A DNA stretch of 10,644 bases from SVQP01 sp045594705 (GCA_045594705.1 JAZNZB010000080.1:1-10644), one strand, 5' to 3'; shown: positions 1 to 6,750, counted from the first letter of the stretch. A program made the numbers and translations. The notes: generated by a model from the letters alone, not told the origin.

Positions 1-45
1 ATAACACTGCCAAAGGCAATATCACTCGCCCAAGGCGAATAGAAC
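1..45. repeat. Tandem small-hairpin repeat array (cut by window edge)
   Basis: A 7-base linker of the form ATAWCAC recurs at 1-7 (ATAACAC), 19-25 (ATATCAC) and, diverged, 39-45 (ATAGAAC). Each linker is followed by a perfect hairpin: TGCC-AAA-GGCA at 8-18, TCGCC-CAA-GGCGA at 26-38, and the much longer hairpin at 46-77, annotated separately. Linker and geometry are conserved while stem sequences differ and remain self-complementary, which points to a structured repeat family and not chance. The array probably continues left of the window. I recall similar ATATCAC-spaced hairpins in clostridial genomes but cannot confirm that here. The function is unknown. Confidence 0.6.
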
Positions 46-77
46 TGGGGAGATACTCCGCTTGGAGTATCTCCCCA
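46..77. terminator. 14-bp perfect hairpin beyond the kinase gene, possible terminator
   Basis: Positions 46-59 pair perfectly with 64-77 around the loop GCTT, giving a 14-bp stem that begins with TGGGG. It lies 32 bases past the kinase stop codon on the minus strand, so it is well placed to end or protect that transcript. It lacks a T-run directly after the stem on the minus strand. On the plus strand a T-rich stretch begins about nine bases after it, around 87-94, also not ideal. It is also the third stem of the ATAWCAC repeat array, so it may be a repeat unit that doubles as a terminator. Confidence 0.45.
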
Positions 78-109
78 TGCATCCGTTCTTTTTTGCTTTG
101 TTTTTGATT

Positions 110-1618
110 TTATTCTTTTTCTATCGGCATCTCAAACCAGAAGGTCGAGCCCTTGCCCAACTCACTCTCTACCCCGTACTTCGCGCCGTGACGCTCCAGC
201 ACGGTCTTGACGATGGAAAGGCCGAGTCCCGTTCCGACCACCGCACGCTTGTGCACGCGGTCCACCTTATAGTATCTGTCCCAGATCAGCGGGATCTGAT
301 CGGGTGCAATACCCACGCCGTGGTCAATGACCGATACGCGAACCACGTCGTCGCGGCACTCCTGATGCACAATGACGGTTTTGTCCTCGCCCGCATAGTT
401 GATGCCGTTATTGATCAGATTGTACAGCACGCGCAAAATCATGGATCTGTCCGCATGAATGTGCACGTGGCGGTCATATTCAAACAGTACGGTATAACCG
501 TCCAGTCCGCGCAGCTTGTCGTAACGCTCCACGCTGCTCTGCAGCTGCTCGGTCAGATCAAACGGCTCACAATTCAGCTCTGCGGCATCCGCCTGCAGTC
601 GCGAAATGTCCAGAAGCGCGTTTACCAGCTCGGAAAGTCGCTCGGTTTCATCGATAATCGTCTGCATATTCTCGGGGGTATTCTCTCCCGGAATGTCACG
701 CATGATCTCGCCGTATCCCTTGATCATGGTCAAAGGTGTGCGCAGGTCGTGCGACACGTTTGCGATCAATTCCTTTTGCAGGCGGTCATTTTGCGAGAGC
801 TCCTTGGATGCGTAGTTCAACGTCTCTGCAAGCTCACGCGTTTCGCGATACCCTTCTCCCTCGAAATGCACGTCGTAATTGCCCTTGGCCAGCTGCTTGG
901 CGGTCTGATTCATGCGCACAATGGGCGAGATGATGCTTCGTGCAAATACGATTGCCATCAACAGCGCAAGCCCGACAAGGATCATGGCGATCCATACAAA
1001 CTGTACGCGCAACGTGGCGGCTGTGGCACTCAAGGGAGTCAGTGCGGAATTGAGCATAATGACGTAAGGGGTCTGCTCTTCTCCCGCGTAGCATACGTCC
1101 ACGCTGATCATACTCAGTCGCTCGGTAAAGATACGGTTTCCCACGTCATGAGGCGTATCGCCCACCTCCATTTCAAACTCGGGATATCTGTCCGTGCGTG
1201 AAAAAACGGTTTGCAGATGCCCCTCATGCTTCAAGGTCTTATCATAAAGTGACAGAACCTTATGATCCGACATACTGTGCAAAAAGCAAACGTCGTTGAC
1301 ATCCGCATCCCAGAGCTGCTCCATCCGTCCATCGGGCAACACTCGGAAGACCCGAATGCAGATCAGATATTCCTCTGCACGCGAGACCACATGCGGGCTT
1401 GGTTGGAGATTGCCGAGCAAGATCGACTCTTGAATGGTTTCGGAAATGCGCTCCATTTCGTTCATTTTGGTGTTACGGTAAAATACGTTGAGCAGCATGA
1501 CCTGAAAGACCCATACCACCAAAAGCATCATGATCAGAAAGATCAGAAAATAAAACAGCAGTTGACTGGTTACGCCGACGCCGGGATATGTGCATTCCTT
1601 TTTCTCATTCTGACTCAT
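110..1618 (-). CDS. Membrane sensor histidine kinase with HAMP domain
   Basis: This 502-residue sensor kinase autophosphorylates on a histidine and passes the phosphate to the response regulator encoded just upstream. Seen in the protein: a cytoplasmic N-terminus; membrane helix 1 at about 19-43; an extracytoplasmic sensor region of about 160 residues with no recognised fold; membrane helix 2 at about 205-227; HAMP at about 228-280; the HisKA H-box NVSHDLRTPL with phospho-acceptor His290; and the ATPase domain with N-box around Asn400-Asn404, G1 DHGVGI from Asp432, and G2 GTGLGLSIV from Gly462. All catalytic boxes look intact. The ATG overlaps the regulator's TGA (ATGA) and is preceded by GAGGAAG, so the two are probably translationally coupled. 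The architecture resembles PhoR/VanS-like kinases. The sensor region contains Cys87, Cys111 and Cys176. The stimulus cannot be inferred. Confidence 0.95.
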   Translation of the reverse strand: MSQNEKKECTYPGVGVTSQLLFYFLIFLIMMLLVVWVFQVMLLNVFYRNTKMNEMERISETIQESILLGNLQPSPHVVSRAEEYLICIRVFRVLPDGRMEQLWDADVNDVCFLHSMSDHKVLSLYDKTLKHEGHLQTVFSRTDRYPEFEMEVGDTPHDVGNRIFTERLSMISVDVCYAGEEQTPYVIMLNSALTPLSATAATLRVQFVWIAMILVGLALLMAIVFARSIISPIVRMNQTAKQLAKGNYDVHFEGEGYRETRELAETLNYASKELSQNDRLQKELIANVSHDLRTPLTMIKGYGEIMRDIPGENTPENMQTIIDETERLSELVNALLDISRLQADAAELNCEPFDLTEQLQSSVERYDKLRGLDGYTVLFEYDRHVHIHADRSMILRVLYNLINNGINYAGEDKTVIVHQECRDDVVRVSVIDHGVGIAPDQIPLIWDRYYKVDRVHKRAVVGTGLGLSIVKTVLERHGAKYGVESELGKGSTFWFEMPIEKE

Positions 1619-2310
1619 TTGACTTCCTCAAAACGATAACCCATACCGCGCAGCGTTACGATGTACGAGCTGTATTTGCCAAGGCTCTTGCGCAGCAGCT
1701 TGATGTGCGTATCCAAGGTTCTTGCGTCGCCGTAGAAATCGTAGCCCCACACCTCACTGATCAGCTTTTCACGCGAGAGCGCGATATTGCGGTTTTCCAG
1801 CATATAGAAGAACAGATCGTACTCCTTGGGGGACATTTCCACGCGCACGCCGTCTATGTAAACAATGCGCGCGGTCAGGTCGGCGCGCAATCCTCCGCCG
1901 TCCAGCTCCACGATCTGATTTTGCGGTCGTTGCACCTGCTCCGCACTTCTGCCCACGCGCTTGAGCACCGCCTCCACGCGCAGCATCAGCTCCTTGGGAG
2001 AAAAGGGCTTGACTACGTAGTCGTCAATGCCCAGCTCAAAGCCGTTGATCTTGTCGTATTCCTCGCCTCTGGCCGAGAGCATGATGATAGGCGTTTGTGT
2101 GATCTTGCGGATCTCGCGGCAGGCGGAAAATCCGTCCAGCTCGGGCATCATAATATCCATGATGATCATGTCGTAGGTATTCTCGCGGCACTTATATACC
2201 GCATCCATGCCGTCGGTCGCCTCGGTGACCGTGTGTCCCTCAAATTCTGCATACTTGCGGATGATGGCACGGATTCTGGATTCGTCGTCTACAACTAAAA
2301 TGTGATACAT
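1615..2310 (-). CDS. OmpR/PhoB-family response regulator
   Basis: This 231-residue DNA-binding regulator is the cognate partner of the kinase that follows it. The N-terminal receiver domain (about 1-120) shows the acidic pair Asp8-Asp9, phospho-acceptor Asp52 in MDIMMPELDG, Ser79 at the usual Thr/Ser switch position, and Lys101 in KPFSPKEL. The C-terminal winged-helix DNA-binding domain (about 130-231) ends in the family signature RTLDTHIKLLRKSLG then GMGYRFEEVK. Length is typical. I chose the ATG at 2310 because the protein then begins MYHILVVDDE as in the family and a GGAGGT sits just upstream; a longer reading from a TTG at 2340 would translate through that ribosome site. It is the first gene of a leftward two-gene operon. 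Target genes are unknown, and autoregulation is plausible. Confidence 0.96.
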   Translation of the reverse strand: MYHILVVDDESRIRAIIRKYAEFEGHTVTEATDGMDAVYKCRENTYDMIIMDIMMPELDGFSACREIRKITQTPIIMLSARGEEYDKINGFELGIDDYVVKPFSPKELMLRVEAVLKRVGRSAEQVQRPQNQIVELDGGGLRADLTARIVYIDGVRVEMSPKEYDLFFYMLENRNIALSREKLISEVWGYDFYGDARTLDTHIKLLRKSLGKYSSYIVTLRGMGYRFEEVK

Positions 2311-2313
2311 ATT

Positions 2314-2319
2314 ACCTCC
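2314..2319 (-). promoter_or_regulatory. Ribosome binding site fixing the response-regulator start
   Basis: On the minus strand GGAGGT occupies 2319 down to 2314, three bases before the ATG at 2310. Counted from GGAGG the gap is four bases, which is short but workable. This supports the ATG at 2310 over the in-frame TTG at 2340. Confidence 0.7.
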
Positions 2320-2354
2320 GTATGATACGTAATGCGACAAACTTTTCTGATTTT

Positions 2355-2386
2355 ATTATATATAACCTTTGTGACCGTTCTATGAA
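2355..2386 (-). promoter_or_regulatory. Candidate promoter of the two-component operon
   Basis: Reading the minus strand, an AT-rich stretch contains a perfect TATAAT (2360 down to 2355) and overlapping TATATA alternatives. A possible -35, TTCATA, lies at 2386-2381, spaced 16 to 18 bases from the TATATA choices but 20 from TATAAT. The -10 region is convincing and the -35 is weak. The -35 coincides with an inverted repeat TATGA-N5-TCATA (2381-2395), a possible regulator site, as expected if the operon is activator- or self-controlled. Confidence 0.4.
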
Positions 2387-2396
2387 GATATCATAA

Positions 2397-2552
2397 AAAG
2401 TCGTTGAATTTAGGAAAACAACGAAATGGCATTGTAAAGCAAATAACTTCGGTACCATACCGGAAACAGAAGAGTTTTATCGAAAGCAAGGCTATTTTGC
2501 AAGTGAAGTGATTGTTTCTGAATCGGATGTAATTTTCGTAAAAAAGATATGA
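2397..2552 (+). pseudogene. Startless C-terminal protein remnant, possibly GNAT-like
   Basis: An open stretch of 51 codons runs from just after an in-frame TAA (2394-2396) to TGA at 2550-2552. It reads as plausible protein: a central FGTIPETEEFYRKQGY followed by a strand-like ending SESDVIFVKKI. There is no ATG, GTG or TTG in the first half and no ribosome site, so it cannot be a normal gene; the first in-frame GTG is at 2508. The FYRKQGY element and a closing strand ending in KKI recall the C-terminus of GNAT acetyltransferases, but this is recognition from memory and is weak. It is probably a decayed gene whose front part was lost, its left boundary falling beside the regulator's promoter. 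Alternatively it is a chance open frame. Confidence 0.4.
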
Positions 2553-2564
2553 TGACGATATGGT

Positions 2565-2593
2565 CGTAGGGGAGGATATCATCCTCCCGCACG
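2565..2593 (+). repeat. Palindromic repeat, copy A
   Basis: This 29-base element has ends CGTAGGGGAGGA and CATCCTCCCGCACG. It contains an internal hairpin GGGAGGAT-ATC-ATCCTCCC (2570-2588). The same two ends, in reverse orientation, bound copy B at 2640-2682. It looks like a short nonautonomous palindromic repeat of REP or MITE type. No transposase is present in the window. Confidence 0.65.
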
Positions 2594-2639
2594 TAATGAG
2601 AAAGGAACGTGTTCGGATGTCCCGATCATAAACCCTTTT

Positions 2640-2682
2640 CGTGCGGGAGGATGAATTTGCTTGCAAATATTCCTCCCCTACG
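2640..2682 (-). repeat. Palindromic repeat, copy B (inverted, longer centre)
   Basis: Read on the minus strand this 43-base element begins CGTAGGGGAGGA and ends CATCCTCCCGCACG, identical to the ends of copy A over 12 and 14 bases. Copy A has 3 bases between the ends and copy B has 17, including an inner hairpin ATTTGC-TT-GCAAAT (2655-2668). GGGAGGA (2645-2651) pairs with TCCTCCC (2671-2677). The two copies face each other across 46 bases, so the whole of 2565-2682 could also fold as one long hairpin. Confidence 0.65.
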
Positions 2683-2736
2683 AATTGTAACCGTGTGAAC
2701 ACCATAGACGCACAAAAAAACAGAAATAATCAGCAA

Positions 2737-2762
2737 AAGCGGCGTATGCCGCTTGTTTTTTT
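2737..2762 (+). terminator. Intrinsic terminator upstream of the queG-like operon
   Basis: AAGCGGC (2737-2743) pairs with GCCGCTT (2748-2754) around the loop GTAT, followed after one G by seven Ts (2756-2762). This is a standard rho-independent terminator for plus-strand transcription. It has no intact gene to terminate in this window, so it may be left over from the lost gene represented by the remnant at 2397-2552, or it may insulate the downstream operon from read-through. Its T-run overlaps the next promoter's -35. Confidence 0.75.
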
Positions 2763-2781
2763 GCGCGAATTTTGGTATAAT
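2753..2781 (+). promoter_or_regulatory. Sigma-A type promoter of the queG-like/addB/addA operon
   Basis: A perfect TATAAT at 2776-2781 is preceded by TGG, making an extended -10 (TGGTATAAT). TTGTTT at 2753-2758 serves as -35 with a 17-base spacer. Transcription would start near 2788, leaving a leader of only about 26 bases before the ATG at 2814, too short for a riboswitch or attenuator. The -35 lies in the tail of the preceding terminator. No second promoter is needed before addB or addA, given the packing of the genes. Confidence 0.75.
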
Positions 2782-2813
2782 GAAGAAAAGACTTGCAGAA
2801 AGGACGCGTACAC

Positions 2814-3629
2814 ATGGATTTTGCAAAATATCTGCCCGACGGAATTTTGGTCGGTGCTCCCATATCTCTTGCGGACTCTCGCGTCCTGCGCCCTTATTTG
2901 CTTGAGCGCGCCGGCATTTCAGCTGACAGAGTCAGCAACGGCTCTGTCATCATGCTGGCCGTGCCTTATGCCGTGCCTTGCGAAAAGCGTACGGTTTCGA
3001 TGTACGCCGTAGCCAAGGATTACCACGCGTATTTTGACGCGCTGTTTGCCTGTGTCCTGCCCGCGCTGCGCGCGGATTTTCCGGGTCACATCTTTGCAGG
3101 CTTTTCCGATCACTCCCCCATTGCCGAGGTGGACGCCGCCTGTAAAGCGGGGCTTGGCGTCATGGGCACAAACGGCCTTTTGCTGACCGAGCAACACAGC
3201 TCTTACGTATTCCTGGGCGAAATCATTACCACCCTGCCTACCGACAACGAGGCCCTGCCCGTCGGGCATTGCCCCGACTGCGGTGCTTGCCGCCGCGCCT
3301 GCCCCGTACAACTTTGCAAAAAAGAGTGCCTTTCGGATCTGACGCAGAAAAAGGGCGAGCTGAGTGCAGAGCAAGCAGACCGCCTGCGCAATCATCCCTT
3401 TGTGTGGGGCTGCGATATCTGTCAGGACGCCTGCCCCTATACCGTCGCCGCGCGCCGCGCGGGTACGCTGTATACGCAGATCCCGTATTTCTTGGAGGAT
3501 CTGCTCCCCGCTCCCGACACAGCTACGATTGACTCCATGTCGGACGAGGACTTTGCCCGCCGCGCCTATGCGTGGCGCGGACGCAACACCATCCAAAGAA
3601 ATCTGAAGATCAAGGAGGAAATGCAATGA
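2814..3629 (+). CDS. Compact QueG-like epoxyqueuosine reductase (double [4Fe-4S])
   Basis: The 271-residue product belongs to the QueG family (COG1600), whose characterised members reduce epoxyqueuosine to queuosine in tRNA anticodons using cobalamin and two [4Fe-4S] clusters. Seen here: SDHSPIAEVDAACKAGLG with Asp99 at the position of the proposed acid catalyst; the cluster motif CPDCGACRRACP (Cys153, 156, 159, 163); Cys172 in CLSDLT; and GCDICQDACP (Cys200, 203, 207). It is much shorter than E. coli or B. subtilis QueG (about 380 residues): it lacks the C-terminal HEAT-like part and has a shorter N-terminus. True queuosine activity is therefore probable but unproven. I chose ATG 2814, nine bases after AAAGGA, over a TTG at 2793. 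It is first in the operon, and its stop overlaps the addB start (ATGA). Confidence 0.85.
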   Translation: MDFAKYLPDGILVGAPISLADSRVLRPYLLERAGISADRVSNGSVIMLAVPYAVPCEKRTVSMYAVAKDYHAYFDALFACVLPALRADFPGHIFAGFSDHSPIAEVDAACKAGLGVMGTNGLLLTEQHSSYVFLGEIITTLPTDNEALPVGHCPDCGACRRACPVQLCKKECLSDLTQKKGELSAEQADRLRNHPFVWGCDICQDACPYTVAARRAGTLYTQIPYFLEDLLPAPDTATIDSMSDEDFARRAYAWRGRNTIQRNLKIKEEMQ

Positions 3630-6600
3630 TTACCTTTGTGTTCGGTCATTCGGGCTGCGGCAAATCCGCATACATTGAGAAATGTATCCGCGAGGACGTC
3701 AAGGCGGGCAAAAAAGCAATTCTGATCGTGCCCGAGCAAGAGGTCTATACCGCAGAGCACCGTTTGCTTTCCTCCCTTCCGAAGAATGCGGGGCTGCACT
3801 TTGAAATCCTGAGCTTTTCCCGTCTTGCCCAAAAGGTTTTCGGCATATACGGCGGCATTGCGACCGAGCCTGTCACTTCTGCTGCGCGCTCGCTTTACAT
3901 GTGGAAAACGCTGCGTGAGCTTTCGGGCATGCTCGAGCAATACCGCAACACCTCCGATCCCGCCCTTCCCGCACTCATGCTGGGAGTTGCCGAGGAGCTC
4001 CGTGCCGCAGGCATGACCCCTGCGGATGCCGAGCGCGCCTGTGCAAAAATGGGCGCTGATTCCCCGCTTTATAAGAAAATGCGTGACATTTCCTTAGTTT
4101 GGGCATGCTTTGAAAATGCTTTGGACGACGGCTTTGGCGGTGACCCCGCCGATCAGCTGACTCACCTCGCCTCGGTTCTGGAGCGTCACGGTGAGTTTTT
4201 CTCGGATACGCGCGTCTATATCGATTCCTTTACCAGCTTTACCTATCCCGAATACCGCGTGCTGCGACAAATGCTTGCTTGCGCGGACGACGTCACACTC
4301 ACGCTTTGCCTTTCCGATCCTGCCGTCATTCCCCCGCACATGGAGGAGCAAGGCAATACGCTGGGGCGTCTTTTGCGTATATGTGACGAGCTGGGGCTTG
4401 CTCACGACACACTGACGCTGACACACAGCATCCGTACCTCCGATCCCGCGCTGATCGCCCTGGAACAAAAGCTTTGGAGCTTTTCGGCCGATCCCGAGCC
4501 TCAATCGGGTAAGGAAATGCCCATCTCGCTCCACGTATGCGCCACGCCCTATGCCGAGGCAGATGCGGCCGCTTTACACATCGTGGAGCTGATGTCGCGC
4601 GGCTATGCCCCCGGTGAAATTGCGGTGGTCGTGCGTGACGTAGAGGCATGGAGAGGCATTTTAGACCGCGCCATGGAGCAATACCACGTGCCCTATTTTC
4701 TCTCGCGCCGCTCGGACATCAGTGCCTATCCCGCAGCAAGGCTGATCCAGAGTGCCTTGCGCTGCGTCAGCACGGGCTACCGCCGCGCTGATGTCATGAC
4801 CCTTTTGCACACGGGTCTTTGCGGTGTGGAAAGCGCAGACGCAGACCGCTTTGAAGAATATTGCGAGACCTGGAATATTTCGGGCAATCGCTTCTTTGCC
4901 GAGGTATGGACCATGAATCCTGACGGATACAGCGAGGTCATGTCTCCCCGCGCCACAGATATCCTGGCAGCAGCCAATCGCACCAAGGATGCGGTCATGC
5001 TGCCGCTGCAAACCTTGGAGATGCGTTTGCGTGCAGCCGAGCACGTGCCCGACATGTGCGCTGCTCTTTGGGAATATCTGAACACACTCCGGCTTTCCGA
5101 TCGCCTTGCCGATCTGGCCGCCACCCAGCTCTCTCTTGACCGGATCCGAGAGGCGGGAGATACCGTTCGCCTGTACGATCATATCACGCAGGTGCTTGCC
5201 GAGCTTGCCGCGCTTATGCCCGATGAGGTGCTGACTCCTGCTGAATTTGCACAGGCACTGGGCGTCATGCTGGCCAAAAGCGATATCGGCTCAGTCCCCT
5301 CTATGCAGGATTGCGTCATGATCGGCTCTGCCGCCACCATGCGCATAGACCACGTCAGAGTCTCTTTGCTTCTTGGGCTGAATGAAGGAGAATTTCCCGC
5401 ATCGGTCAGTGATTCGGGTCTGCTTTCCGAGCAGGACAAGATCATACTGGGGGATCTTGGCTTTGGCATGCACAAAACCAAGGAGCTCCGCTCCTCAGCC
5501 GAGCTGTTTTACGTATATCGCGCTATGACCAAGCCCGGCGAGCGTCTCATTCTTTCCCGTTCCGAAAAAAATGCCTCGGGCAAGGATATTACCCCCGGCG
5601 TTGCCTGGCAGCGCGTGCTGCATCTGTTCCCCGATTGCAAGGAAACTTCCGTGCATCTGCCCCATGCGATCCCGCAAAAGGCCGATGCCGACTTGGCCAC
5701 ACTGCCATGTCTGACTCCCGCGGCAGCAAGGACCCTGCTGGGAGACAAGCTGTATCTGAGCAAGTCCAAGATCCAGGTGTTCGCAAGCTGCCCGTACCGC
5801 TTTTTCTCCGAAAACATCCTTGAATTGCGCAAGCGTGCTCCCGCAACGGTCAGCTATGCCGACGCGGGCTCGTTTATCCACTACGTACTTGAGCATTTTA
5901 TCAAGGCCTGTATGGACGAAGAGGGGCACGTACGAGCCCTTGAAAAGGAGGCTGCCGAGCGTCTTGCCGACAGCATCATTTCCCTGTATATCAGCGCGGT
6001 CTGTCACAGTAGCCTTGAAGCCGTTCCGCCCTCGCTCATGCACCGCTTTTCCAAGCTGCGCAGGCTTGCGCTTTCGCTGCTTGAGGTGCTGATGTCCGAT
6101 CTTTCCCAAGGCCTGTTTATCCCCGCTGCCTTTGAGCAGCGCATCTCGGAGCATGATCCCACGCTTCCCTCTCCCATGGTGTTGCCCGTGGGGAATTCTC
6201 CGCTTCCCGCCGTTTGTATCGGCGGTACGGTAGACCGTGTGGATCTTTGGCGACACGAGGGTAAGACCTATCTGAGGATCGTGGACTACAAAACAGGCAG
6301 CAGCAAATTCAAGCTGGAGGACGCTTACAGCGGCAAGGATATTCAGCTGCCCCTGTATCTCTTTACCATTTGTTCCCCCGAAAACGCGGGGCTTTACGAT
6401 AAGGACGGTGCAGTCGTGCCCGCAGCCGCACTCTATTTCTCGGCGGCTGAGGAAAACGGACAGCCCAAGCCCTTCCAAAGCGGTATGATCTTATCCGAGG
6501 ACGGCGTGCCCGCAGCCATTGACCCCAACGCTGATCCCGAAAAGAAAAAAGCAGGAACGCTCTACTGCTCAGCAGATGAGCTTGCAGAGATCAACCGCAA

Positions 6601-6733
6601 CATTCAAAGCACCGTGCGCGACATTGCAACGCAAATGTACGACGGCATCATAGAAAAAAGACCCGATTCCGACGCTTGTCGCTTCTGCCGCATCAAGGAT
6701 AGCTGCGACAGAGCAGTCGTATCCGAATTCTGA
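3626..6733 (+). CDS. addB: AddB, helicase-nuclease subunit B
   Basis: This 1035-residue protein is the second subunit of AddAB, which unwinds and trims broken DNA ends and loads RecA-ready 3' strands. In characterised AddAB this subunit supplies one nuclease, recognises Chi, and has an inactive helicase fold. Seen here: an N-terminal Walker A GHSGCGKS (Gly7-Ser14); a conserved core element GLNEGEFP (584-591); the RecB-family nuclease motifs DRVD (Asp870, Asp873) and VDYKTG (Asp887, Lys889); and the iron-sulfur staple Cys722, Cys1018, Cys1021, Cys1027 with C-x2-C-x5-C spacing as in B. subtilis AddB. The start ATG at 3626 overlaps the queG-like stop and follows AAGGAGG by seven bases. The protein is about 130 residues shorter than B. 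subtilis AddB, with every recognised motif kept, so it is a compact version and not a broken gene. Confidence 0.94.
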   Translation: MITFVFGHSGCGKSAYIEKCIREDVKAGKKAILIVPEQEVYTAEHRLLSSLPKNAGLHFEILSFSRLAQKVFGIYGGIATEPVTSAARSLYMWKTLRELSGMLEQYRNTSDPALPALMLGVAEELRAAGMTPADAERACAKMGADSPLYKKMRDISLVWACFENALDDGFGGDPADQLTHLASVLERHGEFFSDTRVYIDSFTSFTYPEYRVLRQMLACADDVTLTLCLSDPAVIPPHMEEQGNTLGRLLRICDELGLAHDTLTLTHSIRTSDPALIALEQKLWSFSADPEPQSGKEMPISLHVCATPYAEADAAALHIVELMSRGYAPGEIAVVVRDVEAWRGILDRAMEQYHVPYFLSRRSDISAYPAARLIQSALRCVSTGYRRADVMTLLHTGLCGVESADADRFEEYCETWNISGNRFFAEVWTMNPDGYSEVMSPRATDILAAANRTKDAVMLPLQTLEMRLRAAEHVPDMCAALWEYLNTLRLSDRLADLAATQLSLDRIREAGDTVRLYDHITQVLAELAALMPDEVLTPAEFAQALGVMLAKSDIGSVPSMQDCVMIGSAATMRIDHVRVSLLLGLNEGEFPASVSDSGLLSEQDKIILGDLGFGMHKTKELRSSAELFYVYRAMTKPGERLILSRSEKNASGKDITPGVAWQRVLHLFPDCKETSVHLPHAIPQKADADLATLPCLTPAAARTLLGDKLYLSKSKIQVFASCPYRFFSENILELRKRAPATVSYADAGSFIHYVLEHFIKACMDEEGHVRALEKEAAERLADSIISLYISAVCHSSLEAVPPSLMHRFSKLRRLALSLLEVLMSDLSQGLFIPAAFEQRISEHDPTLPSPMVLPVGNSPLPAVCIGGTVDRVDLWRHEGKTYLRIVDYKTGSSKFKLEDAYSGKDIQLPLYLFTICSPENAGLYDKDGAVVPAAALYFSAAEENGQPKPFQSGMILSEDGVPAAIDPNADPEKKKAGTLYCSADELAEINRNIQSTVRDIATQMYDGIIEKRPDSDACRFCRIKDSCDRAVVSEF

Positions 6734-6750
6734 CCGAAAGGAGTGTATTT

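Larger units (their letters stand above)
2311..2813. other. 503-base divergent intergenic region
   Basis: This spacer separates the leftward two-component operon from the rightward queG-like/addB/addA operon and is visibly more AT-rich than the flanking genes. In order it holds the regulator's ribosome site and likely promoter, a 51-codon remnant of a protein C-terminus, two inverted copies of a palindromic repeat flanking 46 unassigned bases (2594-2639), an intrinsic terminator, and the promoter of the rightward operon. I see no intact gene, tRNA or recognisable riboswitch. The minus-strand open frame across 2391-2705 runs through the repeats and resembles no protein I know. Confidence 0.7.

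Noticed and set aside
1..77. Possible CRISPR array at the left edge
   Set aside because: The repeated part is only 7 bases, and the intervening sequences are self-complementary hairpins of unequal length, unlike unique spacers. No cas gene is present.
62..1201. Plus-strand open frame of 379 codons opposite the kinase
   Set aside because: It lies antisense to a kinase with all catalytic boxes, its product resembles no family, and long antisense frames are expected from the codon bias here.
541..1559. Idea that the kinase or regulator is inactivated
   Set aside because: His290, the N, G1 and G2 boxes, Asp52 and Lys101 are all present, and no frameshift or internal stop is seen.
1588..2298. 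Plus-strand open frame of 236 codons opposite the response regulator
   Set aside because: It is a shadow of the complete OmpR-family gene on the other strand, without a ribosome site or recognisable domain.
2611..2626. T-arm-like stretch GTTCGGATGTCCCGAT suggesting a tRNA fragment
   Set aside because: No acceptor, D or anticodon arm can be formed around it, and the local pairing is only four base pairs.
2782..2813. Possible riboswitch or leader controlling the queG-like operon
   Set aside because: The leader is only about 26 bases from the expected transcription start to the ATG and is taken up by the ribosome binding site.
5495..6478. Minus-strand open frame of 327 codons inside addB
   Set aside because: It covers the conserved nuclease region of AddB in antisense and has no plausible protein features.
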